64,000 nucleotides of DNA from CAZWRN01 sp964446685. Its GTDB lineage: Bacteria > Patescibacteriota > Microgenomatia > Daviesbacterales > UBA10151. A program made the translations under genes and the position numbers. The stretch lies in contig CAYUPO010000004.1 in assembly GCA_964446685.1 (NCBI GenBank), forward strand, positions 26,524 through 90,523. The letters run 5' to 3'. This document shows, in pieces, positions 44,032 to 52,202 of this stretch. Below the pieces are notes generated by a model. That model saw only the letters and a list, made by a program, of their open reading frames with translations, ran no database searches and was not told the DNA's origin. Position 1 is the first letter of the stretch, and each line of letters opens with the position of its first letter.

Positions 44032-44664
44032 TTAGCTGATACTAATTCTATTTCTAGCAAAGATAGAACCAAGCCAGGTATGCGGATTACCATCCCAGCA
44101 CCAACCTAACTTAGCCTGGTTTGCACTGATCCAAAATGCCGGCACTCTTTGGTCTCCAGAGCGTGATGCCAGTAGGGAAAAACATTTATTTTTTTCTAAA
44201 ATTTCCGGAAAATGTGTCATTACCGCAATCCCTTCATCGATTGTTAAAGGAGTATTTTCATTTTTTAAAATTTCAATTAAAGCATCCTGCGGACGGATAT
44301 TTAAATACTGCTCCCCTCTATTGATATTAGTTAATAAATATATTTCCCCCGGAATACTGACTTTATCTGATGGAATAAATTTTTCAATATCTACTGGAAA
44401 TAAATTTAAAATCGGACTTTTTCCTTTGTACTCAATTTTATCCAGTCTCTCTTTTACATCAATTAAACTATTTGTCACCACTATCACAAAAGGAATCAAT
44501 CCTTTCTCCAGATCATATTCAGTATTTTGTAATTGACCAAGTTTATCTTTTAACTGCTCAAATTTATTTATAAACTGGTTTTGATTTAATCCGGCTAACT
44601 TCGGGTAACCTTTACTAATTAAGTTATTTATCTGTCTGTCAAATTCTTTATTTAATTCTTCCAT
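44032..44664 (-). CDS. DUF5701-like conserved hypothetical protein
   Basis: 210 residues, soluble. The N-terminal helices (DRQINNLISKGYPKLAGLNQNQF) are followed by GEIYLLTNINRGEQYLNIRPQDAL. Near the C-terminus are CFSLLASRSGDQRVPAFWIS and LGWCWDGNPHTWLGSIFARNR. This pattern corresponds to a conserved family of unknown function (DUF5701 as I recall). It lies 13 bases downstream of the VTT-like membrane protein gene and is probably cotranscribed with it. Confidence 0.7.
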   Translation of the reverse strand: MEELNKEFDRQINNLISKGYPKLAGLNQNQFINKFEQLKDKLGQLQNTEYDLEKGLIPFVIVVTNSLIDVKERLDKIEYKGKSPILNLFPVDIEKFIPSDKVSIPGEIYLLTNINRGEQYLNIRPQDALIEILKNENTPLTIDEGIAVMTHFPEILEKNKCFSLLASRSGDQRVPAFWISANQAKLGWCWDGNPHTWLGSIFARNRISIS

Positions 44665-44677
44665 TTTTATTTCCCTT

Positions 44678-45253
44678 TTAAAAAGACCTCGCAGCTATAA
44701 CGATCAGAAATATCCCTGCCACATCAAGTAAATAAAGCAGTCCCAGTAACTGCCAGGTTTTCATCCGGGATACTCCCATTAACCCCAGTCCAACTTCATC
44801 AGGAAAAGGAGACATTATCACTACAGCTCCTAATATTGGAATAATCCAAGCAAAATAAGGAGTTTTAAACAATTTTTTCAATGCTTTACCACCATGTTCC
44901 ATATATAATGGCTTTAACTCTTCAAAAACTTTGTCTTTTAAATACCTCAGTATCAGATAATCTCCTACCATTCCTCCTGTACCCGCAGCTAGTGCCACAC
45001 CCAAAGGATTCAGAGTATCAGCCAACTGAAACAACATCACTGAAGCCGGAGCAACCGTAAAGATAGACACAAATAATATTCCAACAAAAAAAGCTCCCAG
45101 GTAACCAAAATTACCAATAAACTGAATAATGTTTTTTATAAACGGAGTCTCAGCAAAGAACAAAAAAACCACCACGCTGATAATTAAAAGAAAGGTGTTT
45201 TTAAATTTCCAGTGGCGCCATCTGGCGGCCAGCTCCTGTATCTCTTCACCCAT
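44678..45253 (-). CDS. DedA/VTT-like integral membrane protein
   Basis: 191 residues with four to five transmembrane segments. GYLGAFFVGILFVSIFTVAP and MVGDYLILRYLKDK resemble the re-entrant and G-x-D parts of DedA/VTT proteins. PFPDEVGLGLMGVSRM resembles the second half. DedA proteins act as lipid scramblases or transporters needed for membrane homeostasis. The similarity is partial, so this is a fold-level call. Confidence 0.65.
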   Translation of the reverse strand: MGEEIQELAARWRHWKFKNTFLLIISVVVFLFFAETPFIKNIIQFIGNFGYLGAFFVGILFVSIFTVAPASVMLFQLADTLNPLGVALAAGTGGMVGDYLILRYLKDKVFEELKPLYMEHGGKALKKLFKTPYFAWIIPILGAVVIMSPFPDEVGLGLMGVSRMKTWQLLGLLYLLDVAGIFLIVIAARSF

Positions 45254-45291
45254 ATACTAACTTTAACATACCAATTACCAGCATGATATTC

Positions 45292-45297
45292 TATAAT
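45292..45297 (+). promoter_or_regulatory. -10 box TATAAT deciding the RsmB-type gene start
   Basis: A perfect TATAAT lies nine bases before the ATG at 45307 and inside the longer in-frame extension from 45283. The longer start is therefore unlikely. Confidence 0.6.
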
Positions 45298-45306
45298 CAT
45301 GCCTGT

Positions 45307-46254
45307 ATGTCAAATACTTCAGCTTTGCCTAAACCATTTTTAGATCGTCTTAACTCTCTTTTCGACAGTAAAACCGTTGAACTGATTTTGAAAGGTTATT
45401 CCCAACAAAGACCGACCACTTTCCGAACTAATACTTTAAAAATAACATCTGAAGATTTAGTTGCTGAACTGGAAAAACTTGATATCAAGTGTCAAAAGAT
45501 CAGCTGGCTAAAAGATGGATTCGAATTAAAAACTGATAAAAAAACTTTAATTGCAACCCCGCTATATGCTGAAGGATCTCTCTATATCCAAAGTCTGACC
45601 AGTATGCTGCCACCACTTATTTTAGATCCACTGACAAATGAAAAAGTTTTAGATCTGACAGCTGCTCCTGGAAGTAAAACATCTCAATTGGCGGCTTTAA
45701 TGAATAATACTGGAAAAATATTAGCCAATGACCGCCACCTGATCCGTCTGGAAAAATTAAAATACAACTTAAAAAAACAGGGTGTCACAAATACTGAGGT
45801 TAAATCTCTACAGGGTCAGGAAGTGGGAAAAAGATATCCAAATACTTTTGACAAAACGCTCCTTGATGCTCCTTGTAGTCTGGAAGGAACTTTTAGTATT
45901 CATAATCCAAAAAGTTATCAAAACTGGTCTGAGGACCTGATCCAGGCTTTAAGCCTTAGACAAAAAGATTTGCTTTACTCCGCATATTTGGCTACTAAAC
46001 CAGGTGGAACAATTGTCTACTCAACCTGTACTCTTTCACCAGAGGAAAATGAGGAAGTAGTTGATTGGTTACTCACTAAAACAGCTGGAAAAACTAAACT
46101 GGAAACAATTATTTTACCCATACCTCAATCAGTTCCTGGATTTGATAAGTCAGCTAAGAATATTTTTGACACATCCTTAACCAATACCCTCCGGGTTTTC
46201 CCATCAGAGTTGATGGAAGGATTCTATCTAGCCAAAATTAAGAAAATAGCATAG
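45307..46254 (+). CDS. RsmB/NOP2-family RNA cytosine-5 methyltransferase
   Basis: 315 residues. The N-terminal RNA-binding part has RPTTFRTNTLK. The Rossmann methyltransferase core has YIQSLTSMLPPLIL, VLDLTAAPGSKTSQLA (SAM binding), ANDRHLIRLEKL, LLDAPCSLEGTF (motif IV PC dyad) and STCTLSPEENEEVV with the catalytic Cys. It probably methylates cytosine in rRNA or tRNA. The short N-terminus lacks the NusB-like domain of RsmB, so the target may be different (RsmF/NSun6-like). Confidence 0.9.
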   Translation: MSNTSALPKPFLDRLNSLFDSKTVELILKGYSQQRPTTFRTNTLKITSEDLVAELEKLDIKCQKISWLKDGFELKTDKKTLIATPLYAEGSLYIQSLTSMLPPLILDPLTNEKVLDLTAAPGSKTSQLAALMNNTGKILANDRHLIRLEKLKYNLKKQGVTNTEVKSLQGQEVGKRYPNTFDKTLLDAPCSLEGTFSIHNPKSYQNWSEDLIQALSLRQKDLLYSAYLATKPGGTIVYSTCTLSPEENEEVVDWLLTKTAGKTKLETIILPIPQSVPGFDKSAKNIFDTSLTNTLRVFPSELMEGFYLAKIKKIA

Positions 46255-46340
46255 TATATTCGTAACACGATACACACAACACGAAACACCAACACAATTT
46301 ATTCGTATTGCTTATTGCGTATCACTTTTCACTAACAAAT

Positions 46341-46661
46341 ATGGATTTTACAAAGAAAAAATGTGTTCCCTGTGAAACAGGTGAAGGCAAACTGACAATC
46401 GATAAAATAAAAGAATTTATGCCGGCAGTCGAAGGCTGGCTTTTAGCTGGCGATAATCTGGTTAAAGAATTTAAATTTAATAACTTCAGAGAATCAATCA
46501 AATTTATCAACCAGGTAGCTGATCTGGCCGAAGAAGAAGGCCACCATCCGGACATCATCTGTTTTTACGACAAAGTTCGCCTTCAACTAACAACTCACGC
46601 CGCCCACGGCCTAACAGAAAACGATTTCATAATGGGAGCGAAGATTAACAATCTGAGCTAA
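46341..46661 (+). CDS. Pterin-4a-carbinolamine dehydratase-like protein
   Basis: 106 residues from the ATG at 46341; upstream sequence is a CGTAACACGATACACAC word repeat. The PCD/DCoH fold is shown by VEGWLLAGDNLVKEFKF, FINQVADLAEEEGHHPDIICFYDKVRLQLTTHAAHGLTENDF. The active-site set EGHHP, THAAHGLT is intact. It normally recycles 4a-hydroxytetrahydrobiopterin. No pterin-dependent hydroxylase is visible here, so an alternative role, such as a molybdopterin- or transcription-related one, is possible. The 3' end is duplicated downstream (46733-46757). Confidence 0.9.
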   Translation: MDFTKKKCVPCETGEGKLTIDKIKEFMPAVEGWLLAGDNLVKEFKFNNFRESIKFINQVADLAEEEGHHPDIICFYDKVRLQLTTHAAHGLTENDFIMGAKINNLS

Positions 46662-46969
46662 CATTTCAAGCTCTGCTTATCTTAGCCGCCAAAATTAACA
46701 ATTTTTAAATAAAGGGCTAAGAGAGCTTTGCTCATAATGGGAGCGAAGATTAACAATTTATAAATTATTCCACTTGTCATGCTGAACTAGTTTCAGCATC
46801 TACCCAAAATTGTAGTTCTCCACTTCGGTCGAACAATAAAATCATTTTTGTTACTGCCTCTTAAATAAACCTAAAAAAATATTTTTCGAGTGATTAGCGA
46901 GAAATTACCTAAAATTATATTTATTTGAAATTTCTCACGTAAATTCTTATTTAATTCGTTCGAAAAATA
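46628..46969. repeat. Duplicated 3' end of the PCD gene and other repeats in a 308-base gap
   Basis: A 25-base sequence starting CATAATGGGAGCGAAG occurs at 46628-46652 in the PCD gene and again exactly at 46733-46757. Between the copies are AAAATTAACAATTTTTAAAT and the hairpin AGAGCTTTGCTC. A GTCAT-family half element (CTTGTCATGCTGAACTAGTTTCAGCATC) follows at about 46774-46802. The rest of the gap to 46969 holds an imperfect ATATTTTTCGAG...TTCGAAAAATAT inverted repeat. I see no gene. Confidence 0.8.
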
Positions 46970-48445
46970 TTAATATTTCGGTTCCTGAGGCGGATTAGCA
47001 ATAAAATCTTTAGCTTTTTCTATTCTTTCCAATGACTTATTCTCCCCCAAGATTTTCATACTTTCAAAAAGCGGTGGTGACACCAGCTGTCCTGAAACAG
47101 CAGCCCTGAGCAACTGGAAGAAATCCCTATTGTGTATTTCTAAACTTTTGGCCAAATCCTGAAGCGATGTTTCAAACTGTTCTTTTTCCCAACTTTCTCC
47201 TAAACCATCCAACACACTTTTTATTTTTTCTAGGACACTAACTTTGTCTTCAATTTTTATTTTATTAAACACTGACATATCATACTCAGGTTCTGCATAA
47301 AGAAAATCTGTCAGTGGTATAAAGTCAGACAATTTTTTAATTCGTTCTTTTATTAGTGGAACAACTGGAGCTATCAAATCCTTTTTTGGATGATCTACCA
47401 GATAATCCTGCAGTCTTTGTGTCAGATCCTGATCAGACATCTGTCTGATATATTCCCCATTCATCCATTCCAGTTTTTGCAGATCAAACTTAACTCCATT
47501 TGATCTGATTTCTGTTTTAAAAGGTTCAAGATCAAATGCCTGAGCAAAATCCATTAAAGGAAAAATCTCTTTTCCTTCAGGATGGTTCCAGACAATATTT
47601 GCCAGATAATTTAATACAGCTTCCGGTAAAAAACCTTCTTTCTGATAGTACTCAACTGAAGTGTGGCCATGCCTTTTTGACAACTTTCCTCCACCTTCAC
47701 TGTTTAAAAGAAGTGGAATATGCATAAATATCGGCATTGAGTCTTTCCAACCAAAATATTCATACAGCAGCTGATGTTTTGGAAATGAAGATATCCATTC
47801 AGTACCACGGATAACATGGGAAATTTTCATTAAATGATCATCCACCACAACAGCCAAATGGTAAGTTGGATAACCATCAGCTTTTAAAATCACCTGGTCA
47901 TCAATCTCTTTACTGTCAAATTCGATAGTACCGGTGATAGCATCAGCAACAATAATCTTAGTATTTTCCGGGATTTTCATTCGGACCACAAAAGGCAGTT
48001 CTTTTTTTAGGTTATCTTGGACTTGTTCATCACTCAGCAATAAACAAGTTCGGTCATATCTGGGAGCTTGATGATTTTTTTCCTGCTGCTTTCTCATCTC
48101 ATCTAAACGTTCTTTTGTACAAAAACACCGGTAGGCATGACCTTTTTCCAATAGTAAGTCAGCATGTTTTTGGTATATTTCCAGTCTTTCAGATTGCCGA
48201 TATGGGCCGACCTCACCAACTTCACGCGGTCCTTCATCAGGCAACAAACCTGACCACTTTAAACTGTTATAGATAACATCTTCAGCACCTTCGACAAATC
48301 GACCTCTATCCGTATCTTCAATTCGCAGAATAAACTTACCACCAGCTTTTTTGGCTATCACATAGTCAAACATCGCCTGGTAAACCAAGCCCAAATGCGG
48401 ATAACCGGTCGGAGATGGTGCAACACGCACACGTACGTCACTCAT
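46970..48445 (-). CDS. gltX: Glutamyl-tRNA synthetase
   Basis: 491 residues from the ATG at 48445. The class I signature VAPSPTGYPHLG, RIEDTDRGRF, the GEVGPYRQSERLEIY stretch, WISSFPKHQLLYEYF and the KLSKRHG (KMSKS) loop are all present. The anticodon-binding C-terminus is regular. It attaches Glu to tRNA-Glu, and perhaps to tRNA-Gln if a Gln synthetase is absent. A longer frame to 48508 contains the -10 box and is rejected. It diverges from 48502-49539 across an overlapping promoter region. Confidence 0.97.
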   Translation of the reverse strand: MSDVRVRVAPSPTGYPHLGLVYQAMFDYVIAKKAGGKFILRIEDTDRGRFVEGAEDVIYNSLKWSGLLPDEGPREVGEVGPYRQSERLEIYQKHADLLLEKGHAYRCFCTKERLDEMRKQQEKNHQAPRYDRTCLLLSDEQVQDNLKKELPFVVRMKIPENTKIIVADAITGTIEFDSKEIDDQVILKADGYPTYHLAVVVDDHLMKISHVIRGTEWISSFPKHQLLYEYFGWKDSMPIFMHIPLLLNSEGGGKLSKRHGHTSVEYYQKEGFLPEAVLNYLANIVWNHPEGKEIFPLMDFAQAFDLEPFKTEIRSNGVKFDLQKLEWMNGEYIRQMSDQDLTQRLQDYLVDHPKKDLIAPVVPLIKERIKKLSDFIPLTDFLYAEPEYDMSVFNKIKIEDKVSVLEKIKSVLDGLGESWEKEQFETSLQDLAKSLEIHNRDFFQLLRAAVSGQLVSPPLFESMKILGENKSLERIEKAKDFIANPPQEPKY

Positions 48446-48451
48446 GCGGTT

Positions 48452-48481
48452 ATTATAACATTGAATGTAATCCGTTATAAT
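48452..48481. promoter_or_regulatory. Overlapping divergent promoters for gltX and the anchored protein gene
   Basis: Reverse TATAAT (48457-48452) is six bases before gltX, a leaderless start. Forward TATAAT (48476-48481) is 20 bases before 48502. Each -10, read on the other strand, falls close to the other promoter's -35 position (TTATAA). The two RNA polymerase sites are nearly mirror images, so they should exclude each other. Confidence 0.6.
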
Positions 48482-48501
48482 ATAAAGAAGACCAACCTGC
48501 C

Positions 48502-49539
48502 ATGACACTCACTGAAACAGCTCTGTTAACTAAAAAAGCCCTCCTTTTCTCAGCAATTTTCTCTGTTGTAGCTATTTTTGCCTGGGCAGGCTATCAGTAT
48601 TGGTACTACCAGGTCTATCTACCTAGCCGGCCGGTGGTCGAAGAAAAACCAGACGAACTATTTGGCCCACTTCCCCGGCTTTTTATAAAGCAAAATGCAG
48701 CTGATTCTAAAGCATATAACTACAAATTAGATACTGACACCGGTGGATTGCCTGATAAAATACCCAAACTATACAAAGTCTATTCAGTTGCCCAGCTAGC
48801 AACCGATCTTTTAGCTTTAGACAGAGCCAAAAGTCTGGCTGGACTGATCGGCTTTAACCGAGGGTCACAGGCTATCTCAGCCACTCAGTATAAATTCCTG
48901 GATCAAACAGGGGGTGAACTGACAATTAACCTCGATACCGGTAACTTTCATATGACCAGACCCATCGCCTCTGTCAGTGCTGAGATCAATGTTGAAACCA
49001 GAGAAAATTTCCAAAATTCAGACAAAGTTGCAGACGATTTCAAAAGTTATCTTTCAAATAAAAGTTTATTAAAAGATCAGCTTCGAAACGGTAAAACCAA
49101 AGTTTTGTATGATAGATCACAAGGAGACCCCAATAAAGCCATTATCAATATCTGGCAGGAAGATGTCGATGAGACCCCATTGGTAACTCCCACATATAAC
49201 GAAGCTTTGGTCAAAGGAATGGTCACAAATTTTAGAGATGAAGTCAGAAAATACGTTTACCTGGATTACACTTTTTGGCCAATTGATCTGAAAAATTCCA
49301 GTACTTACCCATTAAAAACCGGTGAAGAGGCCTATACAGATCTGCAGAAAGGTAGTGCCATTGTGCCATTTTCACAGGCTAAGTCAGGCGGATTTGTCTC
49401 TATCACAAAAATTTATTTAGCCTATTTCCTCAGCGAAGAATATTCACCATATCTTCAGCCGGTCTATGTCTTTGAAGGTCCAGAATTCATCGGCTACGTC
49501 CAAGCAGTCAAAGAAGCATCTATTGACCCAACTCAGTAG
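48502..49539 (+). CDS. Membrane-anchored extracytoplasmic protein of unknown function
   Basis: 345 residues with a single N-terminal transmembrane segment (about 13-34, LLFSAIFSVVAIFAWAGYQYW). A large soluble part follows, with GGELTINLDTGNFHM, DFKSYLSNKSLLKDQ and FVSITKIYLAYFLSEEYSPYLQPVYVFEGPEFIGYVQAV. The end resembles the regulatory or PepSY-like ending of two-component accessory proteins (Y.P.Y.F.G), but no family is certain. It lies alone in its strand. Outside location is inferred from the anchor and the short N-terminus. Confidence 0.7.
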   Translation: MTLTETALLTKKALLFSAIFSVVAIFAWAGYQYWYYQVYLPSRPVVEEKPDELFGPLPRLFIKQNAADSKAYNYKLDTDTGGLPDKIPKLYKVYSVAQLATDLLALDRAKSLAGLIGFNRGSQAISATQYKFLDQTGGELTINLDTGNFHMTRPIASVSAEINVETRENFQNSDKVADDFKSYLSNKSLLKDQLRNGKTKVLYDRSQGDPNKAIINIWQEDVDETPLVTPTYNEALVKGMVTNFRDEVRKYVYLDYTFWPIDLKNSSTYPLKTGEEAYTDLQKGSAIVPFSQAKSGGFVSITKIYLAYFLSEEYSPYLQPVYVFEGPEFIGYVQAVKEASIDPTQ

Positions 49540-49546
49540 TAGTATA

Positions 49547-49676
49547 AAATTTCTAATTTCTAAATAACTATAAATATCTGGTTTAGATATTTGTTATTAA
49601 GACATTATTTAGAAATTAGAAATGAGGCAAGCCTCTTTCGAGCTTTGCTCAGAAATTAGAATAATTAGAAATTTGC
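49547..49676. repeat. TTCTAATTTCTAA inverted repeat with twin mini-hairpins
   Basis: AAAATTTCTAATTTCTAAATAA and its degenerate complements flank the short hairpins GAGGCAAGCCTC and GAGCTTTGCTC (49623-49650). The element fills the gap between two convergent genes and is related to 23172-23283 and 54311-54366. Confidence 0.75.
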
Positions 49677-49681
49677 GGCTT

Positions 49682-50647
49682 TTACTCACTTACTTCCCAG
49701 CTATAATTTTGCCAGATCCAGTCCATAATTTGTTTTGTTTCTCCAAAACGATCAGCACTGTTAAGCAGCACAATTAAAATCCGGTGGTTATCTTTTTCGA
49801 CCAGTGTTACCAGATTTTCACCACTTAGCTCGGTTGTCCCTGTTTTAATACCAACAACCCCATCCTGACCAAGTAACTTGTTTAGGTTATAAAGCAGATG
49901 TTGTTGGGATTTATCATAAGAAATAACTGAAGTATTTTTAGTTGCTACTATTTTAGAAAGTAATGACTGCCTAGTAAATTCTTTAGCGATTTGAGCCATA
50001 TCAAAGGCAGTCGTATAATGTTCATAGTTATCAAAACCAGCTGGATTCTGAAAATGAGTATTTTTTAAACCCATTTCTTCAGCCTCTAGATTCATCTGAG
50101 CAACAAAATTACTCAATCCCCCAGGATAATTATACGCCAGAGTATAGGCAGCATCATTCCCTGAATTTAAAAGCATTCCATAAAGCAAACTCCTAAATGT
50201 CATCTGTTCCCCGGATGAAAGTCCCATACTGGATCCACCGACCAACGCAGCAGGTGGGACAATCAATACTTCTCCGGATTTAAACTGTTTTAAGGCCACA
50301 ATGGCAGTCATAATTTTTGTAGTAGAAGCCATTGATAAACGGTTATGAATATTTTTCTGATAAAGTGGCTGATCTAAATCCATATCAACGGCATAAACAC
50401 CCAATGCTGATGCTGAAGGAGTTGCAATATCTTTTGACTTTACAGTAATAACAGGCGCTTTGCTAACTCCGGCAATTTCCGGCTCCATCACAGCGATTGG
50501 TGAAGGAATCTCATTTGATGCACTGATCTTACTCTCAGCTAAGCGGACAACCTGAGGTGTACTGATCAGGAAAAATAACACAGCGGTAAATGCTGCCAGA
50601 CTGATCAAAAGAGGCAGATGTTTAAACAGATTTTTTATCTTTGCCAT
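49682..50647 (-). CDS. D-alanyl-D-alanine carboxypeptidase (serine peptidase S11), second copy
   Basis: 321 residues with a signal anchor (about 10-30). The active-site motifs are STTK at 108-111, SGN at 162-164 and KTG at 268-270. Compared with the copy at 11719-12666 the second motif is SGN, not SAN, and the gene context is different. It overlaps the aspS gene by 26 bases. It should process peptidoglycan stem peptides. Confidence 0.94.
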   Translation of the reverse strand: MAKIKNLFKHLPLLISLAAFTAVLFFLISTPQVVRLAESKISASNEIPSPIAVMEPEIAGVSKAPVITVKSKDIATPSASALGVYAVDMDLDQPLYQKNIHNRLSMASTTKIMTAIVALKQFKSGEVLIVPPAALVGGSSMGLSSGEQMTFRSLLYGMLLNSGNDAAYTLAYNYPGGLSNFVAQMNLEAEEMGLKNTHFQNPAGFDNYEHYTTAFDMAQIAKEFTRQSLLSKIVATKNTSVISYDKSQQHLLYNLNKLLGQDGVVGIKTGTTELSGENLVTLVEKDNHRILIVLLNSADRFGETKQIMDWIWQNYSWEVSE

Positions 50648-51965
50648 TGGTTATTTTCGATAAACGAATATCGACCCTTTCCATATCTCGTGGAAAAAGA
50701 GATGCTTCACGAATATTTGGCAACCCCAGGAGTAACCAGGTTAAGCGTTCCAATCCGTAAGAAAATCCACCTTCAGGCGGCATACCATATTTAAAAGCCT
50801 GCAGATACATTTCAAAGTCGTCTGGATTCATTCCCCGCTCTTTCATGATCGAAACCAGCTGATCATAATCATTTACTCTCTGGCTGCCACTTAAGATCTC
50901 AACTCCTCTAAACAACAAATCATAACTCAAGCTAAATTCCGGATCTTCCGGGTCAGGCATGGTATAAAAAGCTCTTTTAGCAGTCGGATAATGAGTAATT
51001 GTTACAAAATCAGAACCATGTTCTTCTTTAGCCCACCGACAAATTTCCCGTTCATCCTCTGGTTCCAGATCTTTTTCTTTTCTGTTATCCCGTCCGGTTC
51101 TGTCAAAAATAATTTGCTGAGCCTCTCGCATTTTTAGTCGCGGGATAGTACCATAAGACACTGGTTCAAAACCAAAATCTTTTAATATATCTGCGCAATG
51201 CTCCTCAGCATATTTAAAAGTATTAGTTGCTACAAATTCCAGATGATCCATTAACTGAGTAAAATCAACAAATCCAAATTCACAATCCATTTGAGTGGCT
51301 TCTGACAAATGCCTGGTAGTAACTGATGGTTCAGCCCTATATGCATGAGCGATTGTAAACACTCTTTCAAAAGCTGGAATCAACATCTGTTTATAAAGCT
51401 GAGGACTTTGCGTCATATAGGCAGAGAATCCATAATAATCAACCCGAAACACTTCAGAACCACCTTCTGAAGCGGCAACAGCAATAGTTGGCACCACAAT
51501 TTCAGTACAGTCTAACTCAGTAGCTGCTTTTCTAAATCCTTCAAGGAGTGCTGCCTGTACTTTGAAAATAGATTTTACTTTAGGATGTCTTAATGTCAGA
51601 GATCTGTTATCGAGCAAAGTTGGCAGCTGCAAATCCAACTCTTTATTTGACATATCAAAAGGCAGTTCAGCTGCTTTGGATAAAACCTCTACTTTAATGG
51701 ACTGCATTTCTATTTTTCCGGTTGGAATATTTGGATTGACCAGTTTTTCCGGACGCTCAGCAATTTTTCCGGTTATCTGAACTACATCCTGCGAACGGAT
51801 ATCACCCAATAAGTCTCCAGTACAAAAAACCTGAATCACACCACTTCTATCTGCCACATCCAAAAACCCAATTTTTCCATGATCACGCCTGACCTGCACC
51901 CAGCCGGCAATTGTCACTTCCTCACCTATTTTGTTATTACAATCTAATATTAACGTTCTTTGCAT
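50622..51965 (-). CDS. aspS: Aspartyl-tRNA synthetase, archaeal/non-discriminating-type architecture
   Basis: 447 residues, far shorter than the typical bacterial enzyme of about 590, because the bacterial GAD insertion is lacking. The OB-fold anticodon domain has VTIAGWVQVRRDHGKIGFLDVADRSG. Class II motif 2 is AYRAEPSVTTRHLSE, and motif 3 is GFSYGLERLTWLLLGLP-IREASLFPRD. Such AspRS proteins often also charge tRNA-Asn, giving Asn by transamidation. The start ATG is well isolated from the next upstream promoter. It overlaps the downstream carboxypeptidase gene. Confidence 0.94.
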   Translation of the reverse strand: MQRTLILDCNNKIGEEVTIAGWVQVRRDHGKIGFLDVADRSGVIQVFCTGDLLGDIRSQDVVQITGKIAERPEKLVNPNIPTGKIEMQSIKVEVLSKAAELPFDMSNKELDLQLPTLLDNRSLTLRHPKVKSIFKVQAALLEGFRKAATELDCTEIVVPTIAVAASEGGSEVFRVDYYGFSAYMTQSPQLYKQMLIPAFERVFTIAHAYRAEPSVTTRHLSEATQMDCEFGFVDFTQLMDHLEFVATNTFKYAEEHCADILKDFGFEPVSYGTIPRLKMREAQQIIFDRTGRDNRKEKDLEPEDEREICRWAKEEHGSDFVTITHYPTAKRAFYTMPDPEDPEFSLSYDLLFRGVEILSGSQRVNDYDQLVSIMKERGMNPDDFEMYLQAFKYGMPPEGGFSYGLERLTWLLLGLPNIREASLFPRDMERVDIRLSKITNGKDKKSV

Positions 51966-51995
51966 ACAAGCAATTGTACCTTTTCAGGCTCAGAT

Positions 51996-52025
51996 TTGAC
52001 AAGGATCAGAAGTTATGTTTAAAAT
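51996..52025 (+). promoter_or_regulatory. Promoter of attenuator 1, TTGACA-18-TAAAAT
   Basis: A perfect TTGACA (51996-52001) and TAAAAT (52020-52025). The leader ATG at 52038 follows after 12 bases. Confidence 0.75.
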
Positions 52026-52037
52026 ACCCAAATAACC

Positions 52038-52100
52038 ATGAAAACTTGGACTAACAGTTTTTTTACTTACTTTACCTTCCTCAAGGAGGGGGCTGTTTAA
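52038..52100 (+). CDS. Leader peptide 1, aromatic-rich (Phe/Trp/Tyr)
   Basis: MKTWTNSFFTYFTFLKEGAV, 20 residues with four Phe, one Tyr and one Trp; SFFTYFTF is the dense part. The ATG lies just behind a strong promoter. The ORF contains both strands of a stem: CCTTCC (52075-52080) and GGAGGG (52085-52090). It overlaps the antiterminator half of the downstream terminator. The pattern resembles the PheA/PheM leader peptides of enterobacteria. The product itself is probably not functional after synthesis. Confidence 0.7.
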   Translation: MKTWTNSFFTYFTFLKEGAV

Positions 52101-52160
52101 TGTCTTAAAAGACACCAAGTCTAAAGACAATAGAAGCCTCCCAAACGGGAGGTTTTTTTT
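52075..52160 (+). promoter_or_regulatory. Attenuator 1: competing hairpins and intrinsic terminator
   Basis: Segment 1 is CCTTCC (52075-52080) and segment 2 is GGAGGGGGCT (52085-52094); together they form a hairpin with a TCAA loop. Segment 3 is AGCCTCCC (52135-52142), of which AGCCTCC can pair with GGGGGCT of segment 2. Segment 4 is GGGAGG (52147-52152) and pairs with CCTCCC to form the terminator, followed by eight T. A ribosome stalled on the Phe codons would cover segment 1, free segment 2 and so prevent termination. TGTCTTAAAAGACA lies between as a spacer hairpin. Confidence 0.75.
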
Positions 52161-52202
52161 GATCTTTTTTTAGAAAAATAATAAAGAAAGGAGGATAAAA
52201 AT

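Noticed and set aside
48446..48508. Longer gltX start adding 21 residues
   Set aside because: The extension contains the -10 box and does not resemble any GluRS N-terminus; the family motif begins a few residues after the ATG at 48445.
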